Assembly (NCBI GenBank): GCA_023486985.1
Contig: JAMDEM010000030.1
Location: 1 to 6,318 of the forward strand
Length of the DNA stretch: 6,318 nt
Direction of reading: 5' to 3'
DNA from: Bacillota bacterium
GTDB lineage: Bacteria; Vulcanimicrobiota; JAMDEM01
Shown here one piece after another: positions 1 to 5,000 of this stretch. Position 1 is the stretch's first letter, and each line of letters opens with the position of its first letter. The position numbers and the translations under genes are program-made. The notes below the pieces were generated by a model that did not search any database, was not told the DNA's origin, and worked only from the letters and a program-made list of their open reading frames with translations.

Positions 1-253
1 TTAAAGAAACAGCAGAATATTACCGCCAGCCAGGAAAAGCAAAACAAAACAATGTCAGAAGAAACTAAGAATCTTAAAGCCCAGCGGGAAAGGCTTTACC
101 AGAGCATGCTGGTTGACATAGGGGGGGAAGGTTTCCACGGTGGCAAATGAGCAGAAAGTCAATGTTGTCGTGGGCAGATTTGTTGATAATGTGAACTGTG
201 TGGATCTTACCGATCTTTCAATTTTAGAAGTTAAAAAGCTGGAGGTAAAATAA
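1..253 (+). CDS. Skp/OmpH-like periplasmic chaperone, 3' part, with apparent frameshift
   Basis: This is the C-terminal part of an OmpH/Skp-family protein, a periplasmic chaperone for unfolded outer-membrane proteins. The 5' end lies outside the window. Frame 1 is open from base 1 and encodes a charged, Gln/Lys/Glu-rich helix ending in LYQSMLVDIGG, then hits TGA at 148-150. The frame starting at 122 instead continues with VSTVANEQKVNVVVGRF and NCVDLTDLSILEVKKL and stops at TAA 251-253; this is the family's usual C-terminal end (xxVVVGxFxxxxxxVDLTDxxIxxL). The switch falls on a run of seven G (121-127). With six G the two parts join as one frame, so either the base call is wrong or the gene really carries a one-base insertion that truncates about 40 residues. 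The next gene begins directly at its stop codon, implying co-transcription. The family call rests on the helix plus C-terminal motif only. Confidence 0.72.
241..245 (+). promoter_or_regulatory. Ribosome binding site for the lipoprotein gene
   Basis: GGAGG lies 8 bases before the TTG at 254, inside the last codons of the preceding Skp-like gene. It supports TTG 254 as the start, which abuts the TAA at 251-253. Translation of the two tandem genes is therefore probably coupled. Confidence 0.75.
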
Positions 254-685
254 TTGAAAAAAACATTTATTTTAATTTTTACTATTGCAATCATTGCTCT
301 TTTATTTCAAGGTTGTATGTCTCCAAAACTTTATCAAATAGGAATAGTAGATACAGACAGAGTTCTGCAAGAAATTGGAACCGTTCCTAAATATCAGAAA
401 TACAATGAAGAGTATGTGAAGGAAAGAAACGAGTTAGCATCAAAACTTCCAAAAACCCAGCAAGAATTGACCGAGCAGCACAAGAAAGAGATTATTGAAT
501 TCCGGCAGAAGTGGTCAGGCAAAAATTTAGAGCTTAAAGCTGACATAATCAAAGCAGGAGAAGCGGTCAAGGGCACAAAGAAGCTTGATATTATAATAGT
601 AAACCCCTCAATGATGCCGATAGTTGAGTACGGGGGGATTGATGTAACCTCTGAAGTTATTCAGGGATTGAAAGCAATGAAATAA
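254..685 (+). CDS. Skp/OmpH-like lipoprotein
   Basis: A 143-residue protein, probably a second Skp/OmpH-family periplasmic protein, here tethered as a lipoprotein. Residues 1-20 are a signal peptide (MKKTF then a hydrophobic stretch), ending LLFQGC, so Cys21 is the likely lipidation site; Phe and Gln at -3 and -2 are less standard than Leu-Ala/Ser. After it, IGIVDTDRVLQEI (about 29-41) matches the first beta strand and helix start of OmpH proteins. Residues about 45-110 are a charged, Lys/Glu/Gln-rich helix likely to form a coiled-coil arm. The C-terminus (LDIIIVNPSMMPIVEYGGIDVT) resembles the closing beta strand and 'GIDITxEVI' end of the family. The arm is short compared with E. coli Skp. 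Start is TTG 254, supported by GGAGG at 241-245. It stands between a second Skp-like gene and lpxD, the usual skp-lpxD neighbourhood. The exact role of the lipidated copy is unknown. Confidence 0.82.
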   Translation: MKKTFILIFTIAIIALLFQGCMSPKLYQIGIVDTDRVLQEIGTVPKYQKYNEEYVKERNELASKLPKTQQELTEQHKKEIIEFRQKWSGKNLELKADIIKAGEAVKGTKKLDIIIVNPSMMPIVEYGGIDVTSEVIQGLKAMK

Positions 686-700
686 TTTACGGAGCCCTTT

Positions 701-1744
701 ATGCAGAAAATGTTAAGCGAACTGGCTGAGATAGTGGAAGGTCGCCTGGAAGGAGAAGATCTGACTGTCTCAATTCTTTCAAATATAGAAGATGCTTTCC
801 CCGGTACGCTTGTCTGGGCGGAAGACAAAAAAAATTTTCTTATGGCTGAAGAAAGCCGGGCTTCTGCAATAATTGTTTCCGATGAAATACAGAGCTCCCG
901 TAAATCCCTTATCAGAGTCAAAGATCCCCGGCGCGCCTTTACGAAACTTCTTAAGCTTTTTGCTCCCGGGAAAAAAACTAATCCGGGCATACATCCGTCC
1001 GCTGTTCTTGGAGAGAATGTAATTCTGGGGAAAGATGTATCAATCGGAGCCTGCTCTGTCCTTGGAAACAATGTGAAGCTGGGCGACCGGGTAAGAATAA
1101 TGCCTCTTGTGCATATAGGAGATAACGTTAAGATAGGTGAAGAGAGCGTTATTTACCCAAATGTTTCAATTATGGATGAAAGCATAATTGGGAAACGGGC
1201 TGTTATTCACAGCGGCGTTGTTATAGGTGCAGACGGGTTTGGTTTTGAAAAGGACGGAAGCAAACACAAGAAAATACCTCAAATCGGGAATGTTGAGGTC
1301 GGGGATGATGTGGAGATAGGCGCAAATACCTGCATAGACAGGGCAACGGTGGGCAGCACGAGAGTGGGCAGTGGAACAAAGATAGACAATCTTATTATGA
1401 TAGCCCATAATGTAAAAATAGGCGATGACTGCATAATAGTTTCCCAGGCAGGGATTGCAGGAAGCACAAAAATAGGCAACAGGGTTACCCTGGCTGCGCA
1501 AGCCGGCGTTGGCGCATCTATCGGCAAGCATGTGACGATAGGTGATGATGCTGTGCTTGCCGGTAGAAGCGGCGCAACAAAGGATATACCGGCCGGCTCA
1601 ATTGTTTCCGGCTTTCCCGCAAAACCTCACAGGGAGGCTCTTAAACAGGATGCGCTTATATCAAGGATAGGCAGTCTTTATGATAGGGTGAAAACCCTGG
1701 AAGAAAAGGTTGGAATTAAAGTTGCAAAAGAGAAAAAGTCATAA
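701..1744 (+). CDS. lpxD: UDP-3-O-(3-hydroxyacyl)glucosamine N-acyltransferase LpxD
   Basis: LpxD transfers a (3R)-hydroxyacyl chain from ACP to the 2-amino group of the LpxC product, the third step of lipid A synthesis, in the cytoplasm. The 347-residue length is normal. Residues 1-95 are the LpxD N-terminal uridine-binding domain (LSELAEIVEGRLEG; ASAIIVSDE). From GIHPSAVLGENV (about residue 96) to about 310 runs the left-handed beta helix of hexapeptide repeats. HSGVVIGADGFGF is an LpxD signature, and IDNLIMIAHNVKIGDD contains His236, aligned with the catalytic His of the family (E. coli His239). SIVSGFPAKPHREALKQ and a final charged helix (about 318-345) match the C-terminal helical extension. 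ATG 701 was chosen over ATG 710 because GGAG at 691-694 is 6 bases upstream. The gap to the preceding gene is 15 bp. The last bases run into the AT-rich edge of a repeat block. Confidence 0.97.
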   Translation: MQKMLSELAEIVEGRLEGEDLTVSILSNIEDAFPGTLVWAEDKKNFLMAEESRASAIIVSDEIQSSRKSLIRVKDPRRAFTKLLKLFAPGKKTNPGIHPSAVLGENVILGKDVSIGACSVLGNNVKLGDRVRIMPLVHIGDNVKIGEESVIYPNVSIMDESIIGKRAVIHSGVVIGADGFGFEKDGSKHKKIPQIGNVEVGDDVEIGANTCIDRATVGSTRVGSGTKIDNLIMIAHNVKIGDDCIIVSQAGIAGSTKIGNRVTLAAQAGVGASIGKHVTIGDDAVLAGRSGATKDIPAGSIVSGFPAKPHREALKQDALISRIGSLYDRVKTLEEKVGIKVAKEKKS

Positions 1745-3677
1745 AATTATAAACTACCCTGCAGCAGGACTGCAGGGCAGCCCTTCGGGCAAGTTTGTTT
1801 TGCGGCAGGAGTTGCCTAAGAAGGTTGGGATTTGTCATTCTGAACGAAGTGAAGAATCTCAATCCGAGATCCTTCGCGATGCTCAGGATGACTGCGGGGT
1901 ATTCAATCGCAAAATAATTTTAGTTATTGCTTTGATACTGGCTATAAGCATACCATCCGGGATACTTCTTGCCGCAAAATTTGCTGATGTTTATGTGGGC
2001 GGCAGAGCTGTTATAAGAATCTATGATGACGGGGTAAAGGATCCGGAGGAAAGAGCCGGTTCCATTCAATCCCGCCTTGAAGAATTAATAAACAAAAATT
2101 TATCTCCTTCAGCCATTCATGTAGCCAAGATTCAGGGACAGCTTTTAATAATGTGGGGGAAGGAAATTGTTTGCACGGTTGATACGGAGCAGGCAAGATT
2201 AAGCAGCCTTAAGCCAAGGGAACTTGCCGATAAGTGGGCGAAAAACTTAAGATGGGCTCTGCGCTTTCCTCTGTTAAAATTATCGAAAAAACAGGTTGTT
2301 CTTCCCGTAAAAGGAGAGGATATTGTGGCTATAGATACCTCGCTGACAGGGGAAACGGGCCTGGTATATGATTCTTCAGTTGTTGATGTGAAATTATCTG
2401 ACGACGGACAATCTCTGCGTTTAAAAGCTCAAAGCTCCGGCAAAACAAAAGTCACGGTTGAAAGAGCTTCCAGGAAAGTTGCTTTTAATGTTATTGTTAA
2501 GGACTGGGCGGGAAAAGTACCTGACAGAATTGAAGTTGCTGTAAAGGGAAATCCTGCTCCTTCTGATGTTGTAGAAGATGCAGCTCTTCACGGTGCGGCT
2601 TACAGCGTGGTTCTCCAACCCGGCTGCCAGATGTCACTCAGGGAGAAGCTTCAGATTCCCCAGAACCTTCCTCTCAACGACCATATACTTATTAGAGTGC
2701 CTGTTGTCGTCGAAGGTCCAGGATATTTTACGGTTGAAAAAACACTTGAAATTCTGGTTAAAAATGAACAGTTTAAGAATATACCTGTTTCAAATCTTAT
2801 GGTCAGCAACAGGCCTGAGAGCATTGACAGGAATGGAATTCTTTATCAGTCTTCAATAGCAAATACAGGATCAGTGCGCCTTCTTTATTCTCATAAAAAT
2901 ATAAGCCACGTCCGTAGAAATATTAAAGTAAAGCTTATAAATATAAGCAACAGGAATGTTAAAGTTCTTATGAATTCTTCCCTTGCCGGACCTGACCGGC
3001 AGGAGCTTACCGTGGGGCACAGGGCTGCATACCGGTTTATGAATTATTATATGAAAGATGCAGGTTTTGTCATGCTTCTTCAGCCGGGGATGGAACTTTA
3101 TCTGGTTGATGTCAATATGGCTCCCCATGAGGTTGTTTCAGGGATTGCTTCTTTTCAGATAGTTGAGGGTGAAAAACTTGAAGTTGTGGTTGAAACAACC
3201 GATAACGGCTCAGATTCCAGCCTTCCGATGATAAATGAACCTTTTAATCCGTTTCTTATCCATCCCAGGGGCAACTTCCCCAATCCCGATCAGGTGCTGG
3301 AAGGTTTTTTTCTTATCGGGGGTGGAGACGCACATATTGACTACGGAAAGGGTCCATGGCTTATAGATGCTGAGACAGGCGAGCCTAATACAGGCAATTA
3401 TGGCGCAATTTACGAAGCAGACATCTCTCTGGAAAATCCTTCTCCTTACCCCCGGCAGGTTCAGCTTTTATTTTCACCTTTTTCAGGTCCCGCACGGGGC
3501 ACTTTTATAGTTGACGGGGCTCTGGCTGAGACACCGATTTTAAAGCCGGGAAGAGAATTTCCATTTTACAGCATTGACCTTGGAGCAGGCGAGAAGAAAA
3601 AAGTAAAAGTTTATACCATGCCGGAAGCAGGGTCAAATTATCCGTCCAGAATCGTTGTGAGGGAAGTAAATCCTTGA
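1710..3677 (+). CDS. Membrane-anchored exported multidomain protein of unknown function, 5' end merged with a repeat
   Basis: I cannot name this gene. The open frame starts at TTG 1710 inside lpxD (655 codons), but the true start is uncertain. Residues 1-65 are a translation of repeat DNA (PAAGLQGSPSGK, CHSERSEESQ, LRDAQDD), and no start codon there (TTG 1710, 1722, 1800, 1812) has a good ribosome binding site. Recognisable protein begins at NRK (66-68) and a hydrophobic helix, about 68-90, a signal peptide or N-terminal anchor. Residues about 92-185 (VGGRAVIRI; DPEERAGSIQSRLEEL; a late ELADKWAKNLRWAL) resemble the extracytoplasmic sensor-like domain I recall at the N-terminus of some MscS-family proteins. 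Residues about 194-264 look like a small Ig-like (BIG_2-type) beta domain. The rest is beta-rich, with LLYSHKNIS near 391-399 and a C-terminal unit (about 565-650) with ISLENPSPYPRQVQLLFSPF, GPARGTFIVDG and MPEAGSNYPSRIVV. No catalytic motif is apparent. Its stop overlaps the lpxC start (TGATG), so the two are translationally coupled. A periplasmic surface or envelope-sensing role is inference. Confidence 0.8.
   Translation: MELKLQKRKSHKIINYPAAGLQGSPSGKFVLRQELPKKVGICHSERSEESQSEILRDAQDDCGVFNRKIILVIALILAISIPSGILLAAKFADVYVGGRAVIRIYDDGVKDPEERAGSIQSRLEELINKNLSPSAIHVAKIQGQLLIMWGKEIVCTVDTEQARLSSLKPRELADKWAKNLRWALRFPLLKLSKKQVVLPVKGEDIVAIDTSLTGETGLVYDSSVVDVKLSDDGQSLRLKAQSSGKTKVTVERASRKVAFNVIVKDWAGKVPDRIEVAVKGNPAPSDVVEDAALHGAAYSVVLQPGCQMSLREKLQIPQNLPLNDHILIRVPVVVEGPGYFTVEKTLEILVKNEQFKNIPVSNLMVSNRPESIDRNGILYQSSIANTGSVRLLYSHKNISHVRRNIKVKLINISNRNVKVLMNSSLAGPDRQELTVGHRAAYRFMNYYMKDAGFVMLLQPGMELYLVDVNMAPHEVVSGIASFQIVEGEKLEVVVETTDNGSDSSLPMINEPFNPFLIHPRGNFPNPDQVLEGFFLIGGGDAHIDYGKGPWLIDAETGEPNTGNYGAIYEADISLENPSPYPRQVQLLFSPFSGPARGTFIVDGALAETPILKPGREFPFYSIDLGAGEKKKVKVYTMPEAGSNYPSRIVVREVNP
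1757..1777. repeat. Perfect 8-bp hairpin, start of repeat block
   Basis: CCCTGCAG (1757-1764) and CTGCAGGG (1770-1777) are perfect inverted repeats separated by five bases. The hairpin begins 13 bases after the lpxD stop. It leads straight into a second hairpin (1780-1790) and the larger palindrome at 1834-1892, so it looks like the left part of a composite dispersed repeat, not a gene-specific regulatory site. No poly-T follows it directly. Confidence 0.7.
1780..1790 (+). other. Short GC hairpin followed by T-rich stretch, weak terminator-like
   Basis: GCCC, a three-base TTC loop and GGGC form a 4-bp stem, followed by AAGTTTGTTTT (1791-1801). The stem is too short and the T tract too broken for a confident intrinsic terminator. 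Together with the hairpin at 1757-1777 it could cause RNA pausing between lpxD and the downstream genes. It more likely belongs to the same repeat. Confidence 0.4.
1834..1892. repeat. 59-bp imperfect palindromic dispersed repeat (HSERSEES / LRDAQDD type)
   Basis: Two 27-base arms (1834-1860, starting GTCATTCTGAACGAAG, and 1866-1892, ending GCTCAGGATGAC) flank a five-base centre AATCC. Aligning the left arm with the reverse complement of the right gives 20 of 27 identical positions, and three more would be G-U pairs in RNA. In the frame that crosses it, it reads CHSERSEES then EILRDAQDD. This peptide is familiar from intergenic palindromic repeats present in many copies in several bacterial phyla and often mis-annotated as protein. 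Such elements are usually non-autonomous MITE- or REP-like. No second copy is in this window, so the dispersed nature is from recall, not seen here. Confidence 0.85.
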
Positions 3678-4576
3678 TGAGACAGCGCACGATAGCAAAA
3701 AATATAGAAATCCAGGGGAAAGGGCTGCACACCGGAAAGGGTTCAAGTTTATTATTGAAGCCCTCTCCTGAAAATAGCGGCGTAGTTTTTCTAAGAACCG
3801 ATCAGCCTGGAAGCGTTCCCATTCCTGCCCGGATTGACTGGCTGGATAAAGCTGAAAGATGTACAGCAATAGGAAAATTTCCCAATGTGGTTATGACGGT
3901 TGAGCATCTTATGGCTGCTCTTTACGGCATTGGCATCAGCAATGTTTGTGTAGAGATAAAGGGTGATGAGGTGCCGGCTCTTGACGGAAGCGCCGCTCCT
4001 TTTGTGAAATTCCTTGAGGATGCCGGGATTATAGAGCAGGATGAGCCGGAGGCGGAGCTCTTTGTTGATAAGCCGGTCTGGTGCGGCCGTAAGGATTCAT
4101 TGATTTTTGCCGTGCCGGCCCGGGAATTGAGAATAACTTACGTGGCGAAATTTAACCATCCCCTGGTGGGAACACAGATGCTTGAGCTTGCGATTACTCC
4201 GGAAAGCTTTAAGAAAGAAATTGCCCCTTCACGGACATTCGGATTCTGGGAAGAGGTACAGGGGCTCTGGAATAGAAACCTTGCCCTCGGAGGAGATCTT
4301 GAAAACGCTATTCTTATCATGGAAAACAGCTATTCGACGCCGCTTCGTTTTGAGGATGAAGTGGTGAGGCACAAGATGCTTGATATGGTCGGGGATATAG
4401 CTCTTCTGGGATCTCCGCTCAGGGCTCATATTATTGCCGTAAAGGGCAGTCATTCTTTGAATATGGAATTTCTTAAAATTTTACAATCCAAGGAGGGGGC
4501 AGATGCTGAACATCCAGGAGATTTTAAAAATTCTTCCTCACCGGTATCCTTTTATTCTGGTGGACAGAATTCTTGA
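3677..4576 (+). CDS. lpxC: UDP-3-O-acyl-N-acetylglucosamine deacetylase LpxC
   Basis: LpxC is the zinc-dependent cytoplasmic deacetylase that commits UDP-3-O-acyl-GlcNAc to lipid A. The 299 residues from ATG 3677 (a TTG just before it at 3674 is the alternative) are near the E. coli length of 305. The first domain opens QRTIAKNIEIQGKGLHTGK. TVEHLMAALYGIGISN has the Glu76-His77 pair (E. coli Glu78-His79), followed by PALDGSAAPFV. The second domain has APSRTFGFWEEVQ and LALGGDLENAILI. The other zinc ligands are His232 and Asp236 in RHKMLDMVGD (E. coli His238/Asp242), and His259 in KGSHSLN matches the catalytic His265. All key residues are present, so it should be active. ATG 3677 overlaps the upstream stop by one base (TGATG). 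The last 24 codons overlap fabZ in another frame and give a non-family-like tail (ADAEHPGDFKNSSSP...). In many bacteria LpxC amount is controlled by proteolysis of its C-terminus; whether this tail serves so is unknown. Confidence 0.96.
   Translation: MRQRTIAKNIEIQGKGLHTGKGSSLLLKPSPENSGVVFLRTDQPGSVPIPARIDWLDKAERCTAIGKFPNVVMTVEHLMAALYGIGISNVCVEIKGDEVPALDGSAAPFVKFLEDAGIIEQDEPEAELFVDKPVWCGRKDSLIFAVPARELRITYVAKFNHPLVGTQMLELAITPESFKKEIAPSRTFGFWEEVQGLWNRNLALGGDLENAILIMENSYSTPLRFEDEVVRHKMLDMVGDIALLGSPLRAHIIAVKGSHSLNMEFLKILQSKEGADAEHPGDFKNSSSPVSFYSGGQNS
4490..4496 (+). promoter_or_regulatory. Ribosome binding site for fabZ, inside lpxC
   Basis: AAGGAGG lies 6 bases before ATG 4503, a near-ideal site. 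It sits within the lpxC reading frame and decides the fabZ start, showing that fabZ is translated separately despite the 74-bp overlap. Its extended G run (4495-4499) is also where a one-base length error would move the lpxC stop. Confidence 0.85.
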
Positions 4577-4937
4577 ACTTGAAGATGACAAAAGAGTAGT
4601 AGGCATAAAAAATGTTACTATGAATGAGGCTTTTTTTAGCGGTCATTTTCCGGAAAAGCCCATAATGCCCGGTGTTCTTATCACAGAGGCAATGGCTCAG
4701 GTTGGCGGAATAATGATGCTGAGGTCGAGAAAGGATAAAAGGCTTACGCCTTTTTTAACAGGCATAGACAAGTTAAGATTCAGGAAACCTGTGGTTCCAG
4801 GAGATCAGATAAGAGTAGAAGCCGAGCTTATGGGATTCAAGACAAGTATCGGGAAGGTAAAAGCCAGAGCTATTGTTGACAATCAGGTAGTAGCTGAAGG
4901 GGAAATGATGTTTGCCCTGGTTGAAGAAAAGAAATAA
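4503..4937 (+). CDS. fabZ: 3-hydroxyacyl-[acyl-carrier-protein] dehydratase FabZ
   Basis: FabZ dehydrates (3R)-hydroxyacyl-ACP to trans-2-enoyl-ACP in fatty acid elongation. It competes with LpxA and LpxD for the hydroxyacyl-ACP they use, which explains its place among lpx genes. The 144-residue protein is a single hot-dog domain of typical length. ILKILPHRYPFILVDRI (residues 7-23) is the family opening. FSGHFPEKPIMPGVLITEAMAQ carries the active-site His48 and Glu62. The end GEMMFALVEEKK closes the fold. Start ATG 4503 has AAGGAGG 6 bases upstream. In Bacteroidota and some other lineages LpxC and FabZ are fused into one polypeptide; here they are separate but overlap by 74 bp in different frames, so coupled translation is likely. 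Confidence 0.97.
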   Translation: MLNIQEILKILPHRYPFILVDRILELEDDKRVVGIKNVTMNEAFFSGHFPEKPIMPGVLITEAMAQVGGIMMLRSRKDKRLTPFLTGIDKLRFRKPVVPGDQIRVEAELMGFKTSIGKVKARAIVDNQVVAEGEMMFALVEEKK

Positions 4938-4987
4938 AAGGGGAGGATTATTTTCCTGATGAGAGAATTTATCCTTTAATAGGAATT

Positions 4988-4994
4988 AAGGAGG
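4988..4994 (+). promoter_or_regulatory. Ribosome binding site selecting a TTG start
   Basis: AAGGAGG ends 6 bases before TTG 5001. No ATG at the right distance precedes GVIGIGNMG, so this site fixes TTG as the start of the oxidoreductase. The rest of the 63-bp gap after fabZ (4938-5000) is AT-rich with only weak hairpin potential. Confidence 0.85.
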
Positions 4995-5000
4995 AAGGTT

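Noticed and set aside
121..130. Programmed ribosomal frameshift site at the G run
   Set aside because: The needed shift is +1, not the common -1 slip on such runs, and no stimulatory structure or stop-codon context is evident; a one-base length error explains it more simply.
254..282. Promoter-like TTGAAA with a TTTACT 17 bases later
   Set aside because: It is within the signal-peptide coding region of the lipoprotein, the -10 match is poor, and AT-rich coding DNA gives such matches by chance.
55..294. Minus-strand open frame of 79 codons
   Set aside because: It lies opposite the Skp-like genes, has no recognisable motif, and the plus-strand frames there match a known family. The other minus-strand frames across lpxD, lpxC, fabZ and the oxidoreductase were dropped for the same reason.
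1751..1910. CRISPR or attachment site in the repeat block
   Set aside because: There are no regularly spaced direct repeats or spacers and no integrase or tRNA nearby; the structure is inverted-repeat only.
2578..2859. Plus-strand 93-codon frame inside the unknown exported protein
   Set aside because: It is nested in another frame of the long gene, has no ribosome binding site I could see and no family resemblance.
4959..4979. Six-codon mini-ORF (ATG to TAA) between fabZ and the oxidoreductase
   Set aside because: Too short to call; the GGAGG upstream is 13 bases away and the sequence shows no leader-peptide features such as repeated regulatory codons.
4938..4980. Possible terminator after fabZ
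   Set aside because: Only AGGA/TCCT-type stems of about 4 bp with no following T run; the next gene has a strong ribosome binding site and continues the operon.
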